Below are positions 45,197-56,220 of a stretch of 64,000 bases of DNA, one piece after another. Numbering within the stretch: position 1 is the first letter of the stretch; every line of letters starts with the position of its first letter. The notes beneath the pieces were generated by a model. That model worked only from the letters and a program-made list of their open reading frames with translations, was not told the DNA's origin and ran no database searches. The DNA is from Papilionanthe hookeriana x Papilionanthe teres (taxonomy: Eukaryota; Streptophyta; Magnoliopsida; Asparagales; Orchidaceae), in the NCBI GenBank assembly GCA_022702705.1, contig CM040421.1, positions 6,020,090-6,084,089 of the forward strand, in the 5' to 3' direction. A program made the position numbers and the translations under genes.

Positions 45197-45214
45197 TGGC
45201 GACGTTGCTGGGGA
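45197..45214 (+). other. Primer-binding site of element A
   Basis: TGGCGACGTTGCTGGGGA starts five bases after the LTR end. It differs at two positions from the TGGCGCCGTTGCCGGGGA site typical of Athila elements, usually assigned to a tRNA-Asp primer. Confidence 0.8.
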
Positions 45215-45547
45215 TTGAACAGTTGATCATGATTTTTTGGAGGATTTTTGTTGAAGTATTTAGTCTAAGACTTGGAAAATTGTAGTGTTATAAAAACTGT
45301 TTTGTGTGAAAAGTGTTTTTTGTATGAAAAAGCATTGTGAAGAAACTGCTTGTGTAAAAAATAAAGTGTTTGTAAAAATGTTTTCTTGTGTTGAATATTT
45401 TTTGTTTAATTGTTAATGTATTGTATGTTGTGTTATGCATGTGAACTAAAGGATCTGCAGGACATGTGCCTTATGATCCCGATTTAGAAAAAATGAAAAA
45501 AAATAAAAAACAGAAAGGGCTTGAAAAACTAGAATTGAAAAAATGGA

Positions 45548-46990
45548 AAATATTCAAAATAATAACTTGGAAAATCATCATAAATCATTGAGGGATTAAG
45601 TAGATCATACGATAGGTGAAATTCACTATACAAATCTCTGTCGTAGAAGCTGACTCATTTGAACTAAATCCATAGATTATCCAACTGGTGCAGAACAACC
45701 AGTTTGGGGGAACTCTTTCGGAGGATCCCTATTTAAACTTATCAAGTTTTCTAGAACTTTGTGCTACATTTTGTTATAACATGTCAGATGATGCTGTTAG
45801 ACTAAGACTTTTTCCTTTCTCACTAAGGGATAAGGCTAAAATGTGGTTATACTCATTAGCACCTGGCTCTATTAAAAATTGGGAGGAGTTGACTCAAAAA
45901 TTCATAGCCAAGTATTTTCTACCTTCAAGGACTACTAAACTTAGAAATGATATTATCTCATTTTGTCAGTATGAAGGGGAATCAATATACGAAGCTTGGG
46001 AAAGATTTAAGGAACTCCTAAGAAAGTGTCCACACCATGCTCTGCCCGATTGGTTACTTATTCAATTTTTTTACAATTAGTTAGTAGGATCCCTTAAGTC
46101 TATAACTGAAGCTGCCGCTGGTGGATCATTAATGTCAAAACCATTAGATGAAGCGTATGCATTAACTGAAAGAAAGTCTACAAATGAATTTAAATGGCCC
46201 TCTGCAAGGGTAAACTCTAAAAATGTATCCAGTGTTCATGATAAAAATGCAATTTCAATTCTTGCATCTTAGGTTGTTGCAATATAAAGAAAGTTAGACT
46301 AATTTGTAATGAACCAGCCTCAATTTAATCCAGTAAGTGAGGAAAGTTCATTAGGGCATATGATTGATTATAAATTATCATATGAGACTTTAAATACCAT
46401 AAACAACCCGTATTCTAACTTTTACAACCCAGGTTGGAAGAACCATCCTAATTTTAACTAGAATCATACTACTGGGGGTGAAAACCAACAATGAGAAAAT
46501 AATCATGCAAATCCTAATGGAAGTTGAAATAATTAGGGGAACACAAACTATAGACCTTCATATCCACTGGACTCTAACAAAGATCAACAATTTTAGGATA
46601 AGAAGATGTCTATAGAAGAAGTGGTATTGCAAATGGGAAAGTAGTTGCAAAGTCAAAATACTGCGATTATAAACATAGAGAATCAACTGGGACAAATTGT
46701 TAACTCCCTTTACAATAGACCCCGAGAAACACTTCCTAACAACATTGAGATCAATTCTAAAGAGAACACTAATGAACAAGTAGATGCTGTCCAATTAAGA
46801 AGTTGAAGAGAGATAGTGGATGTAGTTAGAAAAGAGAAAGAAGTTGTGAGAGAAACAAAAGAAGAAACTAAAAAACCTGAAGAACATGTTTAGAAGGATC
46901 TAGAAAAATTATTATCTCCAACTAAATTCAATTTAGAAAGACCACCACCTCCATTTCCTCAAAGACTTAGACAACATGAGTTGGATAAAC
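45548..46990 (+). pseudogene. Element A gag
   Basis: The best frame (45688-46080) carries the Athila gag core: NNQFGGTLSEDPYLNLSSFL, DDAVRLRLFPFSLRDKAK, MWLYSLAPGSIKNWEELTQK and YEAWERFKELLRKCPHHALP. After a TAG at 46078 homology continues with AAGGSLMSKPLDEAY and FKWPSARVN. Further on are the NNPYSNFYNPGWKNHPNF zinc-knuckle-replacement region, an ENQLGQIVNSLYNRP segment and RPPPPFPQRLRQHELDKQF near 46935. Stops are scattered in the second half. The capsid domain would assemble virus-like particles. Order and motifs match element H's gag almost segment by segment. Confidence 0.88.
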
Positions 46991-47940
46991 AATTTTAAAA
47001 TTTATGGAAGTACTTAAGAAGTTAACGATAAATATTCTTTTCGCTGAAGCTTTGGAACAGATGCCAAGTTATGCAAAGTTTATGAAGGAGATATTAACTA
47101 AGAAAAGGAAACTTGGGGATTACGAAATAGTTGCATAAGTGAGGAGTGCAGCGTTATACTTCAGAAAAAATTTTCTCAGAAACTTAAAGATCCTTGAAGC
47201 TTTACAATTCCTTCTGCAATTGGAGAAAAATTATGTGGAAAAGCTTTATATGATTTAGGAGTGAGCATTAATGTGACACCTCTATCTATTTTTAAAAGGT
47301 TAGGTTTAGCTGATATTTCTCCTACTACTGTAACCCTTCAGTTAGTTGATCGATCTATCATTTATCCAAAAGGGGTTATAGAAGATGTGCTTGTTAAAGT
47401 GATTAAATTTATCTTTCCTTTGGACTTTATTGTATTAGATACGGAGGACGATAAAAATAATTCAATTATTTTGGGGAGACCTTTCCTTGTTACTGGACAA
47501 GCTATGATAGATGTGCAAAAATGAGAGTTGACTATGAATATTAATGATCAGGAAGTAACTTTTGATGTATTAAAGACTATGAAATATTCAACTGAGAGAA
47601 AAAATGATTGTTTTTGGATGGATGAAATTGATTATCTAAGTAAGGACCATTTCCAAGAAATTTTTGAGAGTAAGTTAACAGATGAGATCGAAATGGACTT
47701 TCATGATGAGTTGAAAACGTTGTTTAAAGAAGATTGTATGTATGTTCAGGAGAGTTGTAAAATGATGGACGCTACCAAAAATAGAAAACTTCTAATTTCA
47801 TATGTTGAAAAGTTTAATAAACTTAAGATGAATGTATCACGTACAATTTTAAAGTCTACCTATTTAGGGAATCACCTACACCACCAGTCGTTATATCATC
47901 AGATTCGACTCAATCACAAGAAGAACCTGAATTGAATGAT
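46990..47940 (+). pseudogene. Element A protease region
   Basis: After gag, the frame at 47261-47524 gives VTPLSIFKRLGL, VTLQLVDRSIIYPKGVIEDV and NSIILGRPFLVTGQAMIDV, the retropepsin-like protease of Athila elements. The catalytic D-x-G upstream is degraded (near 47250, LYDLGVSI-like). A TGA at 47522 separates it from 47528-47935, which continues the linker toward RT with DQEVTFDVLKTMKYS. The normal continuation into RT is absent: homology breaks at about 47940. Confidence 0.82.
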
Positions 47941-49903
47941 TAAATCAGTAAAAGATCTCCTAAGAAAGAGTTATTCAAAATCACTGAGTGACATTTCGTG
48001 GTATACAGACAAATGAATGAGATTTTGATACTGGGGCAACCAGAATAAACATTGGATACATTGGGTCGTCCATGTTAGACCAAGCATTTTGTCGGAGTCA
48101 ACTCATGGTTATCTTCGTTATCTGTTTAGTGTGATTGTTGTTATGATGGATTAGATTATAGTGAGATGTTGGAATTTGATCCTTATTTGATGTGTAAGAG
48201 TGGTTTGGGTTAATGTTGTGAGTTTATGCCTTGGTCTTGATTAAATTTGTACATGACTTCTAGTAGTAGCAGGCTGACGAGTCTATTACAACTTAGTTCT
48301 CAACCGGAGCTAAGCATTACCTTGAAGCATGTAGAGTTTGGACTTGGACCACTCCATGTCAACTCTATTACTTCCTTTATCTGACTTTGTCTTTACTGAG
48401 TAAGGTCATGAACTTACTTATTAAACAACATCTGAATGAACTGCACAACTTTTATCTACCAGCTTAGACTTAGAGTAAACCTAAAATTGGAAACATAAGA
48501 GTTTTTATAATAGGGGAATTCTGGTCCAAGGGTGATAACCATATAAAAAATTTTATAATAGACCCATGTTATTAGTGTACTTTCTTCCGTTAGAAATTGA
48601 AAGTAAGGAGGAGAAATGTGAGTAGAAAGGAGATCAAATTAACCTCAGTTGTTATTTGTTTATGAAATATGTCAGTCTATGTATTGGAGTTTGTGTCTAT
48701 ATTAGTGAGTCAAGTAAAATGATTCATTGAAGACAACATAACCTATCTTAATATTTTAAACTTGTTAGAATCCAAAAATTCCTTTATAAAGTTTAAAATA
48801 TGTTCCGGTTTAATCTTCTGTTTGTATCTATTCTACAATTTAAAATTCATTTAGAGTGTTATGTCAAGCATGTTTAGGCTAGATTTACTTTCTACTGAAA
48901 TATTCTGCCAAGAGCTATTTGTACATATTTTTGTAGGATGTGTAGTAAATTATAAAAGTGATCTTTCCCTGCCGATATTTTTATACTTCATTGTTACACA
49001 TGTTTCAGCTTAAGTTTGGGGGTGAAAGAAAAATATTTCAAATTTAAACCTTACTTGTTTTCAAAACTACTACAAATAAATTTATATTTTATTTCTAATG
49101 ATTATTGTTTTGTGGAGTCACCTTAAGGATGTTAGAATTTTAAGTACATAAATGGAGTAGAAAAACTTAGTTGATATTTTTAGTGAAAAGGGTGAACCTA
49201 GAGTTAATGATATTTAGTGGAGAACATGAGAAAATAAATAACTATCTTTTGTAGGAAGAAGTGTATTTTTTAAAAACTAAGAACTCTCAGAATTTTTATT
49301 TTCAAACATTTAAGGCTCTTTTAGAAAGTATTTTAAAAAATACATCTTTTCAAGTGAAGGGAAGTAATAAGTTTTAACTTTAGAGGAGGATGATGGAATT
49401 CAAAATCATTTAAGAACTTCTCCAGATATAGTAATCCTCACATATATAAAAAAAGAAAAATAAAAGAAAAAAAATGAATAAAAAAGATCCTTAAAAAATG
49501 TGTGAGAAGAAGCTTGAGGAGAGGTCCTAATAAAAAATTAGTTACCCTTGATTCTTTCTATAGTAAAGAACAATCCCAAGCTTGCTTTTTGTACTTATAT
49601 TAGTTAAATTATTTTTAAGTGAGTTCTTAAGTCTAGAAAGTAAAGTTCCTCAAAGGATCCGAAGTTTGAAAAATCTGCATATTTTTCTGAATTAGACAGG
49701 AAAACAAATTCCCGAGTTTGATGATAAATATTTTAGACCCTGGGCTAGTCTGATTCACCTGAAGTTCTTCTAGGTTGAACTATCCATTCTTAGAATAAAA
49801 TTTTAGCAATTCTAAAGGGTGACCCATTAACTCTAATCTAAAAAAATAATTTTAAAAGTGTAGTATTACTTGAGGACAAGTAATGTTTAAGTTTGGGGGA
49901 TTT
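47941..49903 (+). other. 3' non-coding region of element A with two purine tracts
   Basis: No RT, integrase or 3' ORF is found. AAGTTTGGGGGTGAAAG occurs near 49013 and TTTAAGTTTGGGGG at 49886-49899, just before the LTR. The second is the polypurine tract for plus-strand priming; the first is a similar internal tract. The region's AT-rich character matches 35.9-37.4 kb of element B. Confidence 0.7.
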
Positions 49904-51399
49904 CGATCAACCTAAAAATATAATACTTTTTATGCTATATTTTATAATTATATTGCACTTTAAAGGTATGTTTTCTTGTGTTTTTGGTTGTAGATACATT
50001 AAATTGAAGAATTTGGAGTGAGGAGCAGAAGGAACAAAAAAGGACCAAAATGGAGCATACTGGAGCAAAGCGGGTCGAACCGGAGCATACCGGAATGGGT
50101 CAAACTGGACACTTATGTACCTATGTTTGGCGCCTAGGCGCCACCAGATTGCGCGTAGCCGCCAGGCAGTGGCACACCATCGGTGCATAGTCGCCAGTTA
50201 CGGTTTTTGGCATAACTTCTTCAATATACGTCAGATTTGAACGATTTTTGAAGTGTTGCGAAGTGTGTCTCATGGAGAATTCATTGAAAATAATAAAATA
50301 AACTTTCTAGAAGATTTTGTGTCGGTTAGATAGAGTTATTATGGAAGAGATGTGTCTCTTAGAGTGAAAATGCACTTAAGGCACCCATTGGAAGATTCAT
50401 TGAATGTGCTCTTTTTGAAGAGACACTTAAGAATCTCTTGGGAAATTATAATTAGGGATTGAAATCACTTGAAGAAGAAAATTTAGAGAGGAATAAAAGA
50501 TTATAAGAGGAGAAGAAGACTTGGAGAAGAAGAAGATCACTTGGGCATGAGCCCCAATAGAGGCGACAAGGTAAGGGAGAAAGAGAGAGAGTGAGAGATT
50601 TCTTCTTTTCTTTTCACTTTATTCTTGGAGAGGATTGGAAGGAGATTGCTTTTGCTATACAAGGAGAGTTTGATTTCCATCAAAGATAAGTATTTTTCAT
50701 TGTATTTTGGTTTGAATTTGTTACTTTGTTTGTATGGATTCAAAGTGTCGTTCAATGAAAAGTTGTTGTTTCTCCATGTGTAGTGAGTAGTTTTCTTTAC
50801 TCTTCCCTCTTACAATGAATTAATATGCATGTGTAGGATATAAAATTGAGTAGAGTTAGAATATATTGTGATGATTTTACTTTGATCTTCATTTACATGC
50901 AAACTTGATCAACTTGTCTGTTGACCTCATTTTTGATGAGGTCTTCTCTTCTTCTTTTTTAGTACTTAGGATCTAGCCTTAGGCTTTTCCTTTGACTATC
51001 GTAGAGGATTAGAATTGGGACCCACCACTTAGAAATTCAAACCACTTCTTAACTCCCTGCAAACTCCACAAACTTGATTGTAGACCCCTAATCACCTAGA
51101 GGGTTGAAATCAAATGTGGAAGTTTAAAGGATGAGTTCCTATCGGACTCTTTGGCCTTAGGACTGCCCTGGGTGGCCTGGTCTGGTGAGGGCTGACTTAC
51201 ACACACACTACACTTATACACTACACTTTCACACACCTCCTAAAACCACACCTGTACCCAACTTGACCTCCTGACTCATGAGGTGATTCACATGGATGGT
51301 CCTTAACCCCTAAGCCCTTGGCTAAGAGGGTTAGGAACAACATAGTGAATGCCTCAAATGAGTCCCTTCGTGGCTCATGTGGGCTTGATATGGCTTCAT

Positions 51400-52700
51400 G
51401 GATCAACCAAAATGATTTCATTCCAATTACATTTACCCAATCTTCAATTTCCTAACTTTTCAATTTTTGACCCCGGGGACCCAACACCCGCCTAGCCTAC
51501 CCAAAACCCTTGAAATTACCCAAAATTTCCAAAATTCTCCAAATCACCCAAAATTCCTCAAAACCAATCCCAAACATTCCCAAATTACTCAAATTGATCA
51601 TTCATAGCCAAAAGTACCAAAAATTCCAAAAATACCTCCCAATACCCTCCAAATACCCAAAATGTCCCTCTTAGCCAAAAATCCAAAAATTCAGAAAATT
51701 CCCAGAAAATTCCAGAAAATCCCAAATATTCCCAATTTCATTTTGTCCAACTACACCATGGGCCAATTTTGTCAATTTACCCCACTTTTGTCAAAATCCC
51801 CAATTTGACCCATTTTAACCCAAAGTGAACCCAATGTCAAACCAAACCTACCCAATTGACCCAAATTCTGGTCCAATTCAATTCTAAACTTCAATTCAAC
51901 ATCCCCAACACCAATCTAGGCCAAATCCAAGTCCAATTTGATTGGCATTTGAACCCAATTTCATTTTGGACCTTAAAGCCCAATTTGGACCCATGACCCA
52001 AACTTAGCTCAAACTCACCCAATTCAACTCCAATTAACCCCAAATTTTTCTAAACCTTCCCTAAAATCCCCAAAAACAAAACACTAACATGACTTACCCA
52101 AAATTTAGACCCAAGCCCCACTCAAATTCAACCCAAAGCTAAAAGGCCCAATTTTGACCTAAACCCAAACCTAACCCAAATAAGCCCAAACCCCAAAATC
52201 AAAACCCAACCAAAGCCAAAACCTCTTTGAAACACTCCCATAAACATTTCCCAACATTAATTTTACATCAATTTCAACCCTAGCCCAACATTGGCCCAAG
52301 TTAGCCCAATTTGACCTACATTGGCCCATTTACCAAATAAACCCAAATCCAACCCAATTCAAGCCCAAACCACCTCAAATTTATTCCAAATCACTCATGA
52401 AACATCCCTAAACCAAACCCAACAATTATTTGGCCCAAGCCTTTACCAAACTTTCATCCTAAAGTCCATTTTAAAATCCAAAAGCCCACTTCCCTAAACC
52501 ATTTTAAAAGCCCATCCAAAGTAAAATCCAAAAGCCCAAACCCATTCCAAAGCCCACATCGACAATTCCTTCTCATCATCCCCTTAATTAGAATCAATTC
52601 CTAAGTCCCAAATCAATCATCAAATCAACCTAAATCAAGCACCATCTAAATTTCCACTAAATTGCCAAAATTTCCAAATTCTTTTTTCATATAAATGAAT
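51400..52700 (+). repeat. G-depleted C/A-rich block
   Basis: Dominated by CCCAAAATT, CCCAATTT and AACCCAAA words with few G on the plus strand. No fixed period is apparent. It lies upstream of the putative TATA box of the giant LTR. Confidence 0.8.
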
Positions 52701-53296
52701 CCACTTTTCCTAAGCCAAGGATGAGCCAAATGGAGCCACATGCAAGCCATGGACAAGCCACATGGAGCCATGGGGGGTTTGACTTGTCACCAAGCCATTA
52801 ATGGCAAGAAGAGGGAGTCCTTTCCTAAGCCTTCCTTAAGCCATTTTAACCTCTTTAATGCAACACCATAACCCAAAATTAACTTAAACTATTTTGATGG
52901 AGACCACACCATTTTCTCTTGGCGACCCAAGTGACTCTTTTCGAGTCCAAAACCAGGCCTTGGGTGGTGAACCTAGCCCAAAACCATGGGTTGACTCATT
53001 TGAACCCAAAATGGCCTCTCCCTCATACCATTTTAATCCAAGCCCTTTACACATGGTAGCCACCAATTGACTTCACAAACATCAAGCCCTGACCCACCTG
53101 AGCCTGAGGGTGACCCATGCCTGCCGGCCAGCCACCTGGGCCGCCGGAAAACGCCATGGCCGAGACATGGGAAGGAGCCAAGCATTGAAATTCCACCTCG
53201 CTGAGTTGCCCCATGCCCAGTGGCCATTGCAACTCGTTCTCCCTCGCCAAGAGCAGCCGATCCCGGCCCCTAACTCCCTCGGGAGAGCCTCCAGCC

Positions 53297-53308
53297 TCTC
53301 CTATTTAA
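53297..53308 (+). promoter_or_regulatory. Putative TATA box of the giant LTR
   Basis: CCTATTTAAACACC follows a local GC-rich segment (53100-53290) in otherwise AT-rich DNA. It is followed by a CCCCTCTCGGCC start-site-like stretch. The promoter assignment is an inference from layout. Confidence 0.4.
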
Positions 53309-55949
53309 ACACCACCCCTCTCGGCCATGAAGGAGGTGCTGAACCAACCTTAAGGAAACTCGCCAAAATCATTCCGGACCACTCTCCACACATGAGCGCT
53401 TGATTCCCACTCGGATTCCGACCAATTCCCTCCAATCGAGCTCAATTTCGAGTTCAAACTTCAAGCACAAAAACCAGGACACTTCTTCACAGTGGACCAA
53501 TCCCCAAATTGATTGATCCTACACCTTCACCGGACCAAGGGAAGAAGTTTACCGCAGAAAGCCCCCTCACCGAGCCAGCCATTGCTTCCGAGCCTCCAAG
53601 CTTTGTGATCGGGCTTGGTCGAAATCCTACTCAGACAATTTACTGTGCCAAGGGACTTCATCTGGAGCTTGCTTGGACCCAATCGAAGGTGACACAACTC
53701 TCAGATCGAAGCTTCACTTCTCTGAGCAAAGGTATGGACTCACTCTTCTTCCCGAGCTTACAGAGATTCTCCATTTAATTTGAGTCAATTTAAGTACATG
53801 TTTACCGTATGGATGTGTTCGTCTCCTCAAGACGAATCCATAGAGCATAAGAACACGAAAATCCGTTGAAAATTGAGTGAGAAATTAGGGTTAGAAGGTT
53901 GACGGTCACGGGTGCACACCAGTCGTAGACGATGACCAGGAGCCGTCGGATCGAGCGTGTATCGAGTGGACGGTCTGGATTGAGCCGGACAGCGTGTTGG
54001 TACGTGACCCGCGGGGCCCTGGATCGCTGAGTCGGGTGGCGGCGCCGAATCAGAAGACGACACGTGGCGCTTTGGAGATGCCTAGGTTGAGTTGGTGCCG
54101 CGTGGATAAGTAGGAAATTAGGTTATTTTCCTATTTATTTAATTCCCTAAACTTCAAAAATGCATAACTCTGTGTAGGAAAATCAGAAAAATAAAATAAA
54201 AATACCCTCTCGCTCAGGTGAACGAGAGGAGAATAATGTGGAAAAGAAATCATTTAATTTCATTGAGTATTTGATTTTTAATTATTTATTTACTCTCTGC
54301 ACTATTTCAATTCTCCATGCATGTATACAATTCACCATAGCATGAGACCATAGGGCTTTTGAAGCCTCTGAATTTGGGAACATTCCCTGAATTTTCCAAA
54401 GTCAGAGGCCATCCCTATGAAGAGTTATTAATTTTTCAATCCTAGGTTCTTATTCTGAGTATTTTAATTCTAATAATTAGTATGTTGTGAAATAAATTCT
54501 AGGAAAATTTGGTGATGTTTATTATGACCAGAGGACCCTAGGAAAAATAGGTTTTGAGTTAACTCACTTGGAATAACCCTAATTGGCTTAAACACCCAAA
54601 ATGGAGTTCTAATTAATTAGAGCTAATCACACATCAAATTGACTTGAAATCAATTCTCCACTGACCTTTAGGATCAGGGGAACCCACCATAAAAGTTTGA
54701 AGTCAATTGGACTTGGTTAGCCCTATCAAGTGGGTTGATTAAGCCATTTAGCTAAAATTAAACTCAAAAAATTCATAACTTTCAAAATCCTCTTCAAAAA
54801 TTCACCAAATTGGTTTTGGAGCCTCTCTGATATCAGGGGAATTTAAGAAAATTAAAGTTGCAATTTTGTAAAAAAGTTGATTTTTGCATTATTTTAATAT
54901 TTTAATAATTAAAAAATAATAAAAATCACAAAAATAATAAAATTCACCAAAATGTCATATTTTGAATTTTAATCACTTAGGAACAAATCCCATATTTTTC
55001 TTAAGTCTCTATGATGAGATATTAAATTTTAAAGCCCTAAGGTAATTTTAAAATTAAAAAAATGTATTTTCTAGCATTTCCACTAAAATAATTCTAATAA
55101 ATCAAAGAAAAGTCAGAAAATTATAAAAATTTGTTCTTTGGTTTCCTTGATATCAGAAAAATTTTTAAAAAATATAAAATTCATTTTTCAACCTTTATTT
55201 TATTTTTAAATTAATTAATACTCCAAAACTCAAAATAATTATAATAAAAAGAATATAATTCAAAAAATCACCAAACTTGGTCCAAGTGGTCCTCTGGTCA
55301 TTAGGAATGTCCCATAATTTTCTTAAGGACAGAAACTTTCCCTTGGTCATGTTATTAAATTTTCCTTGAAAATTCCCATTTTTCACCAAAAATAATTATA
55401 TAAATAAATTAAATACAGAAAAATCACATTTTCTCCTCTAATGTCTTTATTGACATATGAGAGAAGTCACATAAAAATTTCAAGTTCACTTAAGCTTAAT
55501 TTAGTGAGTTATGGAATTATTAAGCTTGAAGAGCAAAATGGTAATTAAAATTTTAACCCTTAATTAAAAAAACCTTAGGCTTAATAAAATGAAAGAGTAA
55601 AATATTTGATTCTAATCTGATTTGGATGATTGAAATTTAAATAATTAAAGGGTAGAAACCCATCAATAATAATTAAAATAAACCTTAATTAAATAATTAA
55701 TTAAACTTGGAAGAATAATAAAAAAATTGGAATTATTAAAATAGGGATATTATTAGGAAGAGATTTATTCTTTAATCTAAAAAAAATCCCTAAATTAATC
55801 ACCTCAATAATATTTAATTCCTAATTAAAATGATAATCCAAACTCAAGATTTAAAATACTAAAAGACTGAATCATTAAATTAAATTAAAATTAAACATTC
55901 AAACTAAATTCAATCAAAATTTCAATTAAATTAATACTTTAACAATTAA

Positions 55950-56220
55950 ATTAAATCATCTTTAAAACATAAAAAATAAAATATTAAATTAAAATTAAAA
56001 TAAAATTAAATTAAATTAACTTAAATTAAATTAAATTAAATTAAACCACATTAAATTAAATTAAATTAAATTAAAGCATGTTAAATTAAATTAAATTAAA
56101 TAAAAAATAAAATCAAATTAAAATAAAATTTAAATTAAATTAAAATTAAAAATAAAATTAAATTAAAACTAAACCAAATTAAATTAAATTAAATTAAATT
56201 AAATTGAATTAAATATAATA
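55950..56220 (+). repeat. (AAATT)n low-complexity block
   Basis: Repeated AAATT pentamers with interruptions such as CCACATT and GCATGTT, inside insertion I. Confidence 0.9.

Noticed and set aside
53110..54063. Several ORFs of 60-97 codons on both strands in the GC-richer zone of insertion I
   Set aside because: Overlapping frames on both strands with proline- and serine-rich chance composition, no motif. Better explained as LTR promoter and leader sequence.
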